From assembly GCF_019550915.1 (NCBI RefSeq), contig NZ_JAHWCI010000006.1, forward strand, positions 496,001 to 560,000: a stretch of 64,000 nt of DNA. Direction: 5' to 3'. The notes beneath the pieces were generated by a model. That model was not told where the DNA came from, searched no databases, and saw only the letters and a list, made by a program, of their open reading frames with translations. This DNA is from Mumia sp. zg.B17. Its GTDB lineage: Bacteria; Actinomycetota; Actinomycetes; Propionibacteriales; Nocardioidaceae. The position numbers were made by a program, and so were the translations under genes. How positions within the stretch are numbered: position 1 is the stretch's first letter; each line of letters opens with the position of its first letter. This document shows positions 35,637 through 44,667 of the stretch, one piece after another.

Positions 35637-36617
35637 ATGACCTGGCTCGTGACCGGCGGCGCCGGCTACATCGGTTCCCACGTCGTCCGCGCGTTCACCG
35701 ACGCCGGGATCGGCGTCGTCGTGCTCGACTCGCTCGAGTCGGGCCACCGCGAGTTCGTCCCCGCCGACGTCCCGTTCGTCGAGGGCAACGTCACCGACAC
35801 CGAGCTCGTCCGTACGGTCCTGCGCGAGCACGGGGTCGTCGGGGTGGTGCACCTCGCTGCGTTCAAGTACGCGGGCGTGTCGGTCCAGCGGCCGATCCAC
35901 ACCTACGAGCAGAACGTCACCGGCACCGTCCACCTGCTGCAGGCGCTGGCTGAGGTCGGCGTGAACTCGGTCGTCTTCTCGTCCTCGGCCGCGGTCTACG
36001 GGACTCCCGACACCGACCTCGTCACCGAGTCGACGCCGACGGCTCCGGAGTCGCCGTACGGCGAGAGCAAGCTCGTCGACGAGTGGGTGCTGCGGGCGCA
36101 GGCCCGAGCCACCGGGCTGCGGCAGACCTCGCTGCGCTACTTCAACGTGGTCGGCTCCGGCGACGACGACCTCTACGACTCCAGCCCACACAACCTCTTC
36201 CCGAAGGTCTTCAAGACGTTGACCGACGGCGGCGTCCCGGTCATCAACGGCGTCGACTACCCGACGCCGGACGGCACCTGCGTGCGCGACTACGTCCACG
36301 TGTCGGACCTCGCCCACAGCCACGTCGTCGCCGCGCGCTCCCTCGCGGAGGATGCCTTGCTCGAGGACGTGTACAACCTCGGGAGCGGCGAGGGCGTCTC
36401 GGTGCGCCAGATCATGGACACCATCGCGCACGTCACCGGTGTCGACTTCGTCCCCGAGACCGGTCCACGACGCCCCGGCGACCCTGCGCGCATCGTCGCC
36501 TCGGGCGACCTCGCCGCTCGGGACCTCGAATGGCGGATGCGTCACTCTCTCGAGGAGATGGTCCGAAGCGCCTGGGGGTCGTGGGTGCACGTTCTCGGCC
36601 AGGACGTGCCGGACTGA
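35637..36617 (+). CDS. galE: UDP-glucose 4-epimerase
   Basis: GalE interconverts UDP-glucose and UDP-galactose using bound NAD. The 326-residue SDR protein has GGAGYIG (residues 7-13), the Ser-rich loop VVFSSSAAVYG, the catalytic Y141-x3-K145 in SPYGESKLVDEW, and the GalE region PDGTCVRDYVHVSDLAHSH. The length is typical. It could also feed galactose or galactofuranose donors to the wall-polymer locus downstream. The ATG starts 10 nt after the preceding stop and has no Shine-Dalgarno. Confidence 0.94.
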   Translation: MTWLVTGGAGYIGSHVVRAFTDAGIGVVVLDSLESGHREFVPADVPFVEGNVTDTELVRTVLREHGVVGVVHLAAFKYAGVSVQRPIHTYEQNVTGTVHLLQALAEVGVNSVVFSSSAAVYGTPDTDLVTESTPTAPESPYGESKLVDEWVLRAQARATGLRQTSLRYFNVVGSGDDDLYDSSPHNLFPKVFKTLTDGGVPVINGVDYPTPDGTCVRDYVHVSDLAHSHVVAARSLAEDALLEDVYNLGSGEGVSVRQIMDTIAHVTGVDFVPETGPRRPGDPARIVASGDLAARDLEWRMRHSLEEMVRSAWGSWVHVLGQDVPD

Positions 36618-36677
36618 CCCGCGAGCGCAAAAGAGTGACCCGCGAGCGCCAGGGAGTGACCCGCGGGTGTCAGGAGA
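36615..36677. repeat. Three tandem 21-bp repeats between galE and trkA
   Basis: Units begin at 36615, 36636 and 36657, each starting TGACCCGCG. Units 1 and 2 share TGACCCGCGAGCGC and the final GAG; unit 3 diverges after nine bases. Unit 1 begins with the galE stop codon and unit 3 reaches into the trkA stop. Because the period is a multiple of three, TGA recurs in the galE frame in each unit. Confidence 0.85.
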
Positions 36678-37344
36678 GGCCGGCGAACCGCTCGACCTTC
36701 TTGGTCGGCCCCGAGATGATCAGCTCGTCGAACTCACCGAGGAACGTCTCGGGCCGCGCGTAGGTGAAGTCCGACCCCGGTCGCTTCACGCCGACCACGG
36801 TGATGCCGTACTGGTGGCGGAGCGCGGACTCCGCGAGCGTGCGCCCGACCGCTCCCGACGGTGCCGCCGTACGCGCGATGGCGAAGCCGTCGTCGAACTC
36901 GATGAAGTCGATCATCGACCCCGAGACCACGTGCGCGACCCGCTCGCCCATCGCCGACTCGGGGTACACGACGTGGCGCGCGCCGACGCGCTCGAGGATC
37001 TTGCCGTGCTTCTTGTTGATCGCCTTGGCCCAGATCTCACGAACGCCGAGCTCGGTGAGCGTCAGCACGCTGAGCACGCTCGCCTCGATGTCGGTGCCGA
37101 TGCCTACCACGGCGCGGTCGAACTGGTCAGCACCGATCTGGCGCAGCGCCTCCTCGTCGGTGGAGTCGGCCTGGACCGTGTGGGTGAACTCCGTCGCCCA
37201 CTTCTGGACGAGCTCCATGCTCTCGTCGATCGCCAGCACCTCGTGTCCCAGCCGGGTCAGAGACGACGCCACGGCGGTGCCGAAGCGACCGAGGCCGACG
37301 ACGAGCACGGGGGCGTCGGGCGGAGGGGTCGAGTTCTTGGGCAC
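36670..37344 (-). CDS. trkA: Potassium uptake regulatory subunit TrkA/KtrA
   Basis: A 224-residue cytoplasmic gating protein of Ktr/Trk potassium channels. The N-terminal RCK domain starts VLVVGLGRFGTAVASSLTRL with a GxGxxG nucleotide-binding fold, and has DQFDRAVVGIGTDIEASVLS. The C-terminal RCK_C domain covers about residues 140-220 (IARTAAPSGAVGRTLAESAL). The single RCK_N + RCK_C layout is that of KtrA. The GTG start has TAGGAG upstream, which also contains the trkH stop (13-nt gap), so the two subunits are co-expressed. Confidence 0.93.
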   Translation of the reverse strand: MPKNSTPPPDAPVLVVGLGRFGTAVASSLTRLGHEVLAIDESMELVQKWATEFTHTVQADSTDEEALRQIGADQFDRAVVGIGTDIEASVLSVLTLTELGVREIWAKAINKKHGKILERVGARHVVYPESAMGERVAHVVSGSMIDFIEFDDGFAIARTAAPSGAVGRTLAESALRHQYGITVVGVKRPGSDFTYARPETFLGEFDELIISGPTKKVERFAGLS

Positions 37345-37357
37345 GGGTCATCTTCTC

Positions 37358-38728
37358 CTAGCCGATGATCGGTCGCTCTTCGGGCAGGTGGAAGCGACGC
37401 GGGCGGGCACGCAGGGCGAGTGCTGACGCCGTCGCGACCGTACCGACACGGCCGATCAACATCAAGAACATCAGCACCGCCTGGCCGGCAGGCGGGAGAT
37501 CACCGGTGACGCCCATGGAGAGACCGGCGGTGGCGAACGCCGACGTCGCCTCGAACAAGGCCTCGTCCAGGCTCACCTCCGCCACCACGAGCAGCGCCAG
37601 TGTCGAGGTCACGACGAGCATCACCGCCAGCAGGGCGACGGTGAGCGCCTGCCGCAGGGTGCTGACCCCGATCCGCCGCGAGCCGATGGTGACGTCGGGG
37701 TCACCACGCACCTCCGCGAGGATCACGTAGCCGAGCAGGAGAAACGTCGTGATCTTGATGCCACCGGCGGTGCTGGCCGACCCGCCGCCGATGAACATCA
37801 TGATGGTTGTGATCAGGGTCGTCTCGGACCGGGCCTCCCCGTAGTCGATGGAGTTGAACCCGCCCGAACGCGGCATGATGCCGCCCTCGAACGACGTGAC
37901 GAGCTTCTCGCCGAACGACTGGCCGCCCATCGTCGCGGGGTTCGACCACTCCACGACCCCGAACAGGACCGTCCCGGCGCCCAGCAGGAGGAACGAGCCC
38001 CACACGGTGAGCTTGGTGTGGATCGACCAGCGGTCGGGGCGCCTCCACCGGCGTGACAGCTCCGCGAGGACGGGGAAGCCCACCGCCCCCACGAACACCG
38101 CGATCGAGATCGGCAGGATCAGCGCGGCGTCGCCGACGTACTGGACGAGGCTGTCGGGTGCCAGCGCGAAGCCGGCGTTGTTGAACGCCATCACCGAGTA
38201 GAAGATCCCGTGCCAGATCGCCTCGCCCCAGCCTTCGTCGTGACGCGACTCGAACCCGAAGGTCAGCACCACGGCGACCACGGCCTCGAAGCCCAGCATC
38301 GTCACGAGGATCCGCCGGACGAGCGGGATCACCTCGCCGAGGTTGACGAGGTGGAGGTCCATCTGGGTGGCGAGCCGCGAGCGCAGGCCGATCCGGCCCC
38401 CGACGACGACACCCAGGATCGTGGCCAGGGTGACGAAGCCGAAGCCGCCGACCTGGACCAGCACGAGGATGACGACCTGCCCGAGCGGCGTCCAGTAGGA
38501 CGAGACGTCGACCGTGCTGAGTCCGGTCACGGTCACCGCGGACACCGACGTGAAGGCGGCCGGCAGGACCGCGCCACCCTGCTGACCGTCGGTCCGCATG
38601 CCTGGGAGGAGCAGGAGGAGGGTGCCGGCGACGCTGCCGAGCACGAACGTCGCCGGGAGGATGCGGACGGGGTGCGCCAACGCCGTCAGCATGCCGCTCA
38701 TGCCCGAACGCCGGGAGGACACAGCCAC
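37358..38728 (-). CDS. trkH: Potassium transporter TrkH/KtrB
   Basis: A 456-residue potassium-translocating subunit. It shows repeated pore-like segments such as TSVSAVTVTGLSTVDV (first filter with TVTGLST), FYSVMAFNNAGFAL, SFEGGIMPRSGGFNSIDYGE and FEATSAFATAGLSMG, the four P-loops of the family with a central Gly each. I choose GTG 38726-38728 (VAVSSRRSGMSG) because a TAGCGT hexamer stands 7 nt upstream. GTG 38737 and ATG 38701 are in-frame alternatives. It forms a unit with TrkA. Confidence 0.92.
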   Translation of the reverse strand: MAVSSRRSGMSGMLTALAHPVRILPATFVLGSVAGTLLLLLPGMRTDGQQGGAVLPAAFTSVSAVTVTGLSTVDVSSYWTPLGQVVILVLVQVGGFGFVTLATILGVVVGGRIGLRSRLATQMDLHLVNLGEVIPLVRRILVTMLGFEAVVAVVLTFGFESRHDEGWGEAIWHGIFYSVMAFNNAGFALAPDSLVQYVGDAALILPISIAVFVGAVGFPVLAELSRRWRRPDRWSIHTKLTVWGSFLLLGAGTVLFGVVEWSNPATMGGQSFGEKLVTSFEGGIMPRSGGFNSIDYGEARSETTLITTIMMFIGGGSASTAGGIKITTFLLLGYVILAEVRGDPDVTIGSRRIGVSTLRQALTVALLAVMLVVTSTLALLVVAEVSLDEALFEATSAFATAGLSMGVTGDLPPAGQAVLMFLMLIGRVGTVATASALALRARPRRFHLPEERPIIG

Positions 38729-38735
38729 CCGAGGC

Positions 38736-38741
38736 ACGCTA
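38736..38741 (-). promoter_or_regulatory. Putative -10 hexamer of leaderless trkH
   Basis: Minus-strand TAGCGT, 7 nt before GTG 38728. Confidence 0.45.
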
Positions 38742-39773
38742 CCGCGTGCGTGGCCCGTCCGGGCGTGGAGCCATCGTGCTCGAGCGGATCACGAGGTCCA
38801 GGCCGAGCTCGGTGTGGACGGGCTCGCGGTCCACGGAGTCGTCGTCGAGCTGGCGGAGGAGAAGGTCGGCGGCCTGGGTCGCCTGCTCGCGCACGTGCTG
38901 GTCGACCGTCGTCAGACCGAACACGCCGCCGAGGTCGTGCCCGTCGATCCCCACCACCGACACGTCACGCGGCACGTCCAGACCGAGGTCCCGCGCGGCG
39001 GTGATCGCCCCGATGGCCAGCTCGTCGGAGGCGGCAGAGATCGCGGTCGGACGCAGTCGTGGGTCGGACAGCAGACGCTTGGCGGTGGAGTAGCCCTCCT
39101 GCATCGTGAAGTCTCCGAGGGCGACCAGCTCCGGTGCGACCTCGAGGCCCGCATCGCGCAGCGCGCGCGCATAGCCGTCCTCCCGGGTCGCTGCCAGAGC
39201 GAAGTCCCCGGCGCCCTCCCAGCCGATGTGCGCGATGCGGCGGTGTCCGAGCGCGACGAGATGGTCGGTGGCGAGACGCGCGGTCGCGAAGTCGTCGACG
39301 CTGACCGTCGACACGCCGGGGATCACGCCGCCGATGCAGACGACCGGGGTGCCGACTCGCAACAGGTCGACGCGCTCGGTGTCGTCGAGCTCGAGCGCCA
39401 CGGCAAGGAGCCCGTCGACACGCTTGCGGAGCAGGAAGTCGCTGAAGACGAGCCCTCGCTCGCGCTTGCCGCCACCGAGGTAGTAGAGAGTGACGTCGTA
39501 CCCCGCCGCCGCCAGAACCGTCGACGCGGTCTCGATGATCGTGCTGAAGAACCAGCGGTTCACCCAGGGCACGACCAGCCCGACGTTCTTGCTGCGTCCC
39601 GAGGCGAGGCTGGCCGCGTTGTACGAGGCGACGTAGCCGAGGTCACGAGCAGCCTGGGCGCTCAGCGTCCGGGCGGTCTCCGAGACGTGACCGCGCCCGC
39701 TGAGCGCGCGCGACACGGTGGCGACCGACAGACCCGCCCGTTCGGCGACGTCCTTGATCGTCACTCCCGCCAC
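38739..39773 (-). CDS. LacI-family regulator, probable maltose/alpha-glucoside repressor
   Basis: A 344-residue LacI/GalR protein. The helix-turn-helix is TIKDVAERAGLSVATVSRAL (residues 5-24), followed by the hinge NAASLASGRSKNVGLVVP. The ligand domain includes AISAASDELAIGAITAARDL and VSVVGIDGHDLGG. It lies 15 nt after an alpha-glucosidase gene on the same strand, and that operon is divergent from a maltose-type ABC importer. Two LacI-type boxes in the divergent region are its likely targets. The start is GTG 39771-39773. Confidence 0.9.
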   Translation of the reverse strand: MAGVTIKDVAERAGLSVATVSRALSGRGHVSETARTLSAQAARDLGYVASYNAASLASGRSKNVGLVVPWVNRWFFSTIIETASTVLAAAGYDVTLYYLGGGKRERGLVFSDFLLRKRVDGLLAVALELDDTERVDLLRVGTPVVCIGGVIPGVSTVSVDDFATARLATDHLVALGHRRIAHIGWEGAGDFALAATREDGYARALRDAGLEVAPELVALGDFTMQEGYSTAKRLLSDPRLRPTAISAASDELAIGAITAARDLGLDVPRDVSVVGIDGHDLGGVFGLTTVDQHVREQATQAADLLLRQLDDDSVDREPVHTELGLDLVIRSSTMAPRPDGPRTR

Positions 39774-39788
39774 CGGATCAGCCTTCCG

Positions 39789-41495
39789 TCAGACCGTGCC
39801 GGCCGGCGCGCGGAACCACGCGGTCGCGTCCGGGGCCAGGAGTCCGTCGCTGACCGCACCCGGGACGCTCTCGAGCACGATCTCGCCGGCCTCGGCGGGG
39901 ACGGGGTGGTCGGAGAGGTTGGCGACCACGAGGACCTCCCCGTTGACGAAGGCGAGCACCGCCGGCTCGTCGGCGCGGACCCACCGTAGCGAACCCGCGC
40001 CGAGCCCGAGGACCTTTCGCGTCGCCAGGGCGTGGGTGTAGAGCGCCAGGGTCGACGTCGGTTCGGCGCCTTGGACGTCGCGGGCGTAGCGGGCCCACTG
40101 CGCGGGCTGTGGCAACCAGGAGGAGCCGCTGCCGTTGAAGCCGTACGCGGGGGCGTGCGCCTCCCACGGGATCGGCACCCGGCAGCCGTCGCGGCCGACC
40201 ACGGCGCCACCGCTGCGCAGGAAGTAGGGGTCGTGCCGCTGGTCGTCGGGGATCTCCAGCACCTCGGGCAGCCCGAGCTCCTCGCCCTGGTAGAGGTAGA
40301 CGGCACCGGGCAGCGCCAGCATGAGCGCCGTGGCGGCACGAGCCCGCCGCTCCCCCCGCTCGGGGTCGAGGGGCGTGTCGGCCCGGAAGCCGTGCCCATG
40401 GGCGACGTGAGCGGCGTCGACCAGCGCGAAGCGCGTGGCGTGGCGGACGACGTCGTGGTTGGACAGGACCCACGTGCTCGGTGCGCCCACGCCACCGAAC
40501 GCGGCGAGCGACTCGTCGATGACGCGGCGCAGGGCGACGGCGTCCCACGGCGCGTGGAGGTAGGCGAAGTTGAACGCCTGGTGCATCTCTCGCGGACGGA
40601 CCCACTTGGCGGCACGCTCGAGGGGCGCGACGTTGGCCTCGGCGCACAGGATGCGGTCGGGCCCCCAGCGCTCGAGCCGCTCGCGCCAGCGCTCGTAGAC
40701 GGCGTGCACGCCGGGCTGGTCGAACATCGGGGCCTCGTGGCCGGGGAACCCGGGTGAGCTGGCGCCATCGGCCCGTCCGCCCCAGTCGGGCAGGCCGGGG
40801 GCCTTGACGAGCGCGTGGGCGACGTCGACGCGGAAGCCGTCCACACCCCGCGCGAGCCAGAAGTCGAGGACCTCGTCGAAGAAGGTGAGGACGTCCTCGC
40901 TGTCCCAGTTGAAGTCCGGCTGGGTGGGGTCGAAGAGGTGCAGGTACCACTGCCCCGGGCGCCCGTCGGGCTCGGTGACACGGGTCCACGCGGAGCCGCC
41001 GAAGTGCGACTGCCAGTCGTTGGGCGGGAGCTCACCGTGCTCGCCACGGCCGTCACGGAAGTGGAAACGCGCTCGCTCCCTGCTGTCCGGAGGCGCCGCG
41101 AGAGCCGACCGGAACATCGGGTGGTCGCTGGAGCAGTGGTTCGGGACGAGATCGATGATCACCCGCAGGCCGTGGGCGTGCGCGACGTCGACGACACGGT
41201 CGAGGTCGGCCAGGGTCCCGAAGGCGGGATCGACGTCGCAGTAGTCGCTCACGTCGTAGCCCCCGTCACGCTGCGGCGACGGATAGAACGGCGACAACCA
41301 CACCGCGTCGACTCCGAGCTCGGCGAGCGCCGGCAGGCGGTCGCCGATGCCCATGAGGTCACCCGTCCCGTCCCCGTCGCCGTCGGCGAAGGAGCGCGGA
41401 TAGACCTGGTAGACGACGGCGTCACGCCACCAGTCACGCTGCGGCACAGGGGTGTCGGCGGGTCCGTCGGCGCGAGGTGCCACGTCGATCGCCAT
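39789..41495 (-). CDS. Alpha-glucosidase, GH13 family
   Basis: A 568-residue cytoplasmic enzyme that hydrolyses alpha-glucosidic bonds in imported maltose, isomaltose or trehalose-like sugars. The start WWRDAVVYQVYPRSFADGDG is the usual GH13 oligo-glucosidase opening. Conserved regions are DLVPNH (115-120), GFRVDVAH with nucleophile D224, CAEAN with acid/base E286, and LSNHD with D348. No signal peptide is present. ATG 41493-41495. It is first in an operon with the LacI regulator and divergent from the importer, so uptake and hydrolysis are controlled together. Confidence 0.94.
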   Translation of the reverse strand: MAIDVAPRADGPADTPVPQRDWWRDAVVYQVYPRSFADGDGDGTGDLMGIGDRLPALAELGVDAVWLSPFYPSPQRDGGYDVSDYCDVDPAFGTLADLDRVVDVAHAHGLRVIIDLVPNHCSSDHPMFRSALAAPPDSRERARFHFRDGRGEHGELPPNDWQSHFGGSAWTRVTEPDGRPGQWYLHLFDPTQPDFNWDSEDVLTFFDEVLDFWLARGVDGFRVDVAHALVKAPGLPDWGGRADGASSPGFPGHEAPMFDQPGVHAVYERWRERLERWGPDRILCAEANVAPLERAAKWVRPREMHQAFNFAYLHAPWDAVALRRVIDESLAAFGGVGAPSTWVLSNHDVVRHATRFALVDAAHVAHGHGFRADTPLDPERGERRARAATALMLALPGAVYLYQGEELGLPEVLEIPDDQRHDPYFLRSGGAVVGRDGCRVPIPWEAHAPAYGFNGSGSSWLPQPAQWARYARDVQGAEPTSTLALYTHALATRKVLGLGAGSLRWVRADEPAVLAFVNGEVLVVANLSDHPVPAEAGEIVLESVPGAVSDGLLAPDATAWFRAPAGTV

Positions 41496-41522
41496 TGCTG
41501 CTCTCCTTCGAGGCCGGGTTTG

Positions 41523-41536
41523 TGGAAGCGATTACA
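41523..41536. promoter_or_regulatory. LacI-type operator near the alpha-glucosidase start
   Basis: TGGAAGCGATTACA, CG-centred, matches the second box at 12 of 14 positions. It lies 28 nt upstream of the alpha-glucosidase gene and should control that operon. Confidence 0.65.
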
Positions 41537-41624
41537 CCATAGTCAACACCCATGGCTTATCCGGCCATCCGGCCCGTACGGAGGCCCGTTATCGAAATGT
41601 TGCGATCAGGTTTCGTCGCGCGAC

Positions 41625-41654
41625 TTGCTTGAGGTGACTCTTGTCGCTTAGAAA
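41625..41654 (+). promoter_or_regulatory. Promoter of the maltose-type ABC operon
   Basis: TTGCTT (41625-41630) and TAGAAA (41649-41654) with an 18-nt spacer. A LacI-type operator follows immediately at the expected transcription start. Confidence 0.55.
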
Positions 41655-41668
41655 TGGAACCGATTCCA
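41655..41668. promoter_or_regulatory. LacI-type operator at the maltose importer promoter
   Basis: TGGAACCGATTCCA is a near-perfect palindrome around a central CG (6 of 7 pairs) and abuts the -10. Bound repressor would block initiation of the importer operon. Confidence 0.72.
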
Positions 41669-41690
41669 CTCTTACGAAGGAGCACACCTC

Positions 41691-42947
41691 ATGCTCGTGA
41701 ACCGCAGAGGCGTCCTGGCCGCAGGTGCCCTGGCCGTCGCCTCGTCTCTCCTGCTCGGCGCCTGCGGCGGGTCGTCCGACGACGACGCCGCCGACGACTC
41801 CTCGAAGTCGTCGGAGTCGACCCTCACGATGTGGGTCGATGCCGAGCGCGCGCCGGCTCTGAAGGACGCGGTCGCCTCCTTCAAGAAGGACAAGGACGTC
41901 GAGGTCAAGCTCGTCATCAAGGACTTCCAGTCGGCTCGTGACGACTTCATCACCCAGGTGCCGACCGGCAAGGGTCCTGACATGATCGTCGGCCCGCACG
42001 ACTGGCTCGGGAAGTTCGTCCAGAACGGCGTCGTCGCCCCCCTCGAGCTCGGCGACAAGGCCGGTGAGTTCGAGGACGCGGCCATCCAGGCGATGACCTA
42101 CGAGGGCAAGACGTACGGCCTCCCGTACGCGATCGAGAACGTGGCGCTCGTCCGCAACACCGCGCTCCTCCCCGAGCCGACCAGCACGATGGACGAAGTC
42201 GTCGCCGCCGGCACGAAGGTCGTCGACGCCGGCAAGGCGAAGTACCCGTTCCTCGTCGGGCTCGACCCGAAGCAGGGCGACCCGTACCACCTCTACGGCA
42301 TCCAGACCTCGTACGGCGTCCCCGTGTTCGAGCGCAACGCCGACGGCGACTACGACCCGAGCAAGCTCGGCCTCGGCAACCCCGGCGGCATCGAGTTCGC
42401 GAAGGACCTGGCGGCGTGGGCGAAGGCCGGTGCGCTGAACCCGAGCATCACCGCGGACATCGCGAAGGAGACCTTCAACAAGGGTCAGTCGCCGTACTTC
42501 CTGACCGGACCGTGGAACGTCCCGGACATGCAGAAGGCCGGCCTCGAGATCGCCATCGACCCGATCCCGACCGGTGGCAGCGAGCCGGCGACCCCGTTCA
42601 TCGGCGTCAACGGGTTCTTCATCAGCGCGAAGGCCACCAACGCCCTCGCCGCCAGCGAGTTCGTGCTCAACTACCTGAGCTCCGAGGACGCCCAGGACGC
42701 GCTCTTCGCCCAGGGCGGTCGTCCGCCGGCGCTGAAGGCGTCGTTCGAGAAGGCGGCGTCCGACCCGATCGTCGCGGCGTTCGGCGCGATCGGCAAGAGC
42801 GGTTCGCCGATGCCGGCCATCCCGCAGATGGACGCGGTGTGGGCCGACTGGGGCGCGACCGAGCTCGACATCATCAAGGGCAAGGCTCAGCCTGCCCAGG
42901 CGTGGCCCAAGATGGTCGCGAGCGTCCAGACGAAGGTCGCAGGCTGA
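41691..42947 (+). CDS. Maltose-type sugar-binding lipoprotein (MalE-like)
   Basis: A 418-residue lipoprotein with signal peptide VLAAGALAVASSLLLGAC (Cys25) and an acidic/serine linker. The mature domain is a MalE-type binding protein: STLTMWVDAERAPALKDAVA, GPDMIVGPHDWLGKFVQNG, TYEGKTYGLPYAIENVALVR, and QSPYFLTGPWNVPDM. It probably binds maltose or maltodextrins given the adjacent alpha-glucosidase. GAAGGAG precedes the ATG. A strong hairpin follows before the permease genes. Confidence 0.93.
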   Translation: MLVNRRGVLAAGALAVASSLLLGACGGSSDDDAADDSSKSSESTLTMWVDAERAPALKDAVASFKKDKDVEVKLVIKDFQSARDDFITQVPTGKGPDMIVGPHDWLGKFVQNGVVAPLELGDKAGEFEDAAIQAMTYEGKTYGLPYAIENVALVRNTALLPEPTSTMDEVVAAGTKVVDAGKAKYPFLVGLDPKQGDPYHLYGIQTSYGVPVFERNADGDYDPSKLGLGNPGGIEFAKDLAAWAKAGALNPSITADIAKETFNKGQSPYFLTGPWNVPDMQKAGLEIAIDPIPTGGSEPATPFIGVNGFFISAKATNALAASEFVLNYLSSEDAQDALFAQGGRPPALKASFEKAASDPIVAAFGAIGKSGSPMPAIPQMDAVWADWGATELDIIKGKAQPAQAWPKMVASVQTKVAG

Positions 42948-42960
42948 CATCTCTCACTGA

Positions 42961-42990
42961 CGGCCGGGGAGCGGTTCCGCTCCCCGGCCG
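42961..42990. terminator. Hairpin between binding-protein and permease genes
   Basis: CGGCCGGGGAGCGG, TT, then its exact reverse complement: a perfect 14-bp stem, 13 nt after the binding-protein stop. It probably works as a partial terminator or an mRNA stabiliser that gives more binding protein than permease. Confidence 0.75.
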
Positions 42991-43032
42991 GTCTGCTCTC
43001 CCCCGCTCTCACCCCAGGAGGGGCACGCCCTG

Positions 43033-44667
43033 ATGACGCTCACCGACGAGCACCGCAGCGAGGACTCGGGCTCTCCCGACCAGCGACCGGGGCGCCGGGG
43101 CCCGTGGGCACGGCTGCGCCGGCCCGGAGAGACCGACGGGCTGATCGGCATCCTCGTGAAGATCGCGCTCCTCGCTCTCGTCGACGCGCTCGCGGTGTAC
43201 GCGGTCTTCATGCTGGCCGCCCAGGAGAAGTGGCTGGTCCTTGCCGTCACGGTGGTCGTGACCGTCGCCGTGAACGTCGTCTACCTGCGCCGCGACGGCC
43301 TGCCGGCCAAGTACCTCGCGCCCGGGATCACGCTGCTGCTGATCTTCCAGGTCTTCGTCATGGTCTACACCGGCTACATCGCCTTCACCAATGCCGGCGA
43401 CGGGCACAACAGCACCAAGGAGGACGCGGTCACGGCGATCGCGACCAAGGGCCAGGAGCGTGTCCCCGACTCCCCGCAGTACCAGCTCGCCGTCCTCGAG
43501 AAGGGCGACGACCTGTGGTTCCTGGTCACCGCTCCCGACGGCACGGTCTCCCTCGGCTCGGCCGACGAACCGCTCTCCGAGGTCGAGGACGCCGAGGCCT
43601 CCGGCGGCGGAAAGGCGACGCAGGTCGACGGCTACGCCCCCCTCGCGTTCGAGGACCTCCTCCAGCGCCAGGACGAGATCCTCGACATCTCCGTCCCCGT
43701 CTCCGACAACCCCTCCGACGGCACACTGCGCACGGCCGACGGCAGCAGCGCCTATGAGTACCGCTCGAACCTGCGCTACGACGAGGACGCCGACAGCTTC
43801 ACCGACGTCGCCACCGGCACGGTCTACACCGACGGCGGCGAGGGCGCGTACGTCTCGGCCGAGGGCGAGGAGCTGGTCCCGGGCTGGAAGATCAACGTGG
43901 GCCTGGAGAACTTCCGCCGCGCGGTCGAGACACCCCAGCTGCGCGACTCCCTGGTCTCCGTGATCGTGTGGACGTTCGCCTTCGCGACCCTGTCGGTCGT
44001 GCTCTGCTTCGGGCTCGGGCTGTTCCTCGCGATGGTCTTCAACGTGCCGAGCATGCGTGGCAAGAAGGTCTACCGGGTGCTGCTGATCCTTCCCTACGCC
44101 TTCCCCGCCTTCCTGTCGGGACTCGTCTGGTCGGGGATGCTCAACACGGAGTTCGGGTTCGTCAACCAGGTGCTGCTGGGCGGCGCCGAGATCGAGTGGC
44201 TCACAGACCCGTGGCTGGCCCGCTTCAGCGTGCTGTTCGTCAACCTCTGGCTCGGCTTCCCCTACATGTTCCTCGTCTGCACCGGGGCGCTGCAGTCGAT
44301 CCCCGACGAGATGACCGAGGCCGCCCGCATGGACGGCGCCGGCCCGTGGCGGGCCTTCCGGTCGGTCAAGCTCCCGCTGCTGCTCGTGTCGGTCGCACCG
44401 CTGCTGATCACGACGTTCGCCTTCAACTTCAACAACTTCAACGTCATCTACATGCTGACCCGCGGCGGGCCGCGGTTCGAGGACACGAGCAACGACATCG
44501 GAGCCACGGACCTGCTGATCACGATGGTCTACAAGGTCGCGTTCGGCACCGGGACCGGTCGCGACTACGGCCTCGCCAGCGCGCTGGCCATCATCATCTT
44601 CGTCGTCATCGGCGTCATCGCGGCGATCATGTTCCGCCGTACCAAGGCCCTGGAGGACATCCACTGA
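43033..44667 (+). CDS. Maltose-type ABC transporter permease (MalF-like)
   Basis: A 544-residue permease with about eight helices. Two or three N-terminal helices (residues 38-115) are followed by a large extracytoplasmic domain (about 120-295) like the P2 domain of MalF. Then come the core helices and the EAA loop EAARMDGAGPWRAFRSVKLP that contacts the ATPase. The C-terminal half has NFNNFNVIYMLTRGGPRFED, typical for MalF. An AGGAGGGGC Shine-Dalgarno lies upstream. The stop overlaps the next start by 1 nt (TGATG). Confidence 0.93.
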   Translation: MTLTDEHRSEDSGSPDQRPGRRGPWARLRRPGETDGLIGILVKIALLALVDALAVYAVFMLAAQEKWLVLAVTVVVTVAVNVVYLRRDGLPAKYLAPGITLLLIFQVFVMVYTGYIAFTNAGDGHNSTKEDAVTAIATKGQERVPDSPQYQLAVLEKGDDLWFLVTAPDGTVSLGSADEPLSEVEDAEASGGGKATQVDGYAPLAFEDLLQRQDEILDISVPVSDNPSDGTLRTADGSSAYEYRSNLRYDEDADSFTDVATGTVYTDGGEGAYVSAEGEELVPGWKINVGLENFRRAVETPQLRDSLVSVIVWTFAFATLSVVLCFGLGLFLAMVFNVPSMRGKKVYRVLLILPYAFPAFLSGLVWSGMLNTEFGFVNQVLLGGAEIEWLTDPWLARFSVLFVNLWLGFPYMFLVCTGALQSIPDEMTEAARMDGAGPWRAFRSVKLPLLLVSVAPLLITTFAFNFNNFNVIYMLTRGGPRFEDTSNDIGATDLLITMVYKVAFGTGTGRDYGLASALAIIIFVVIGVIAAIMFRRTKALEDIH

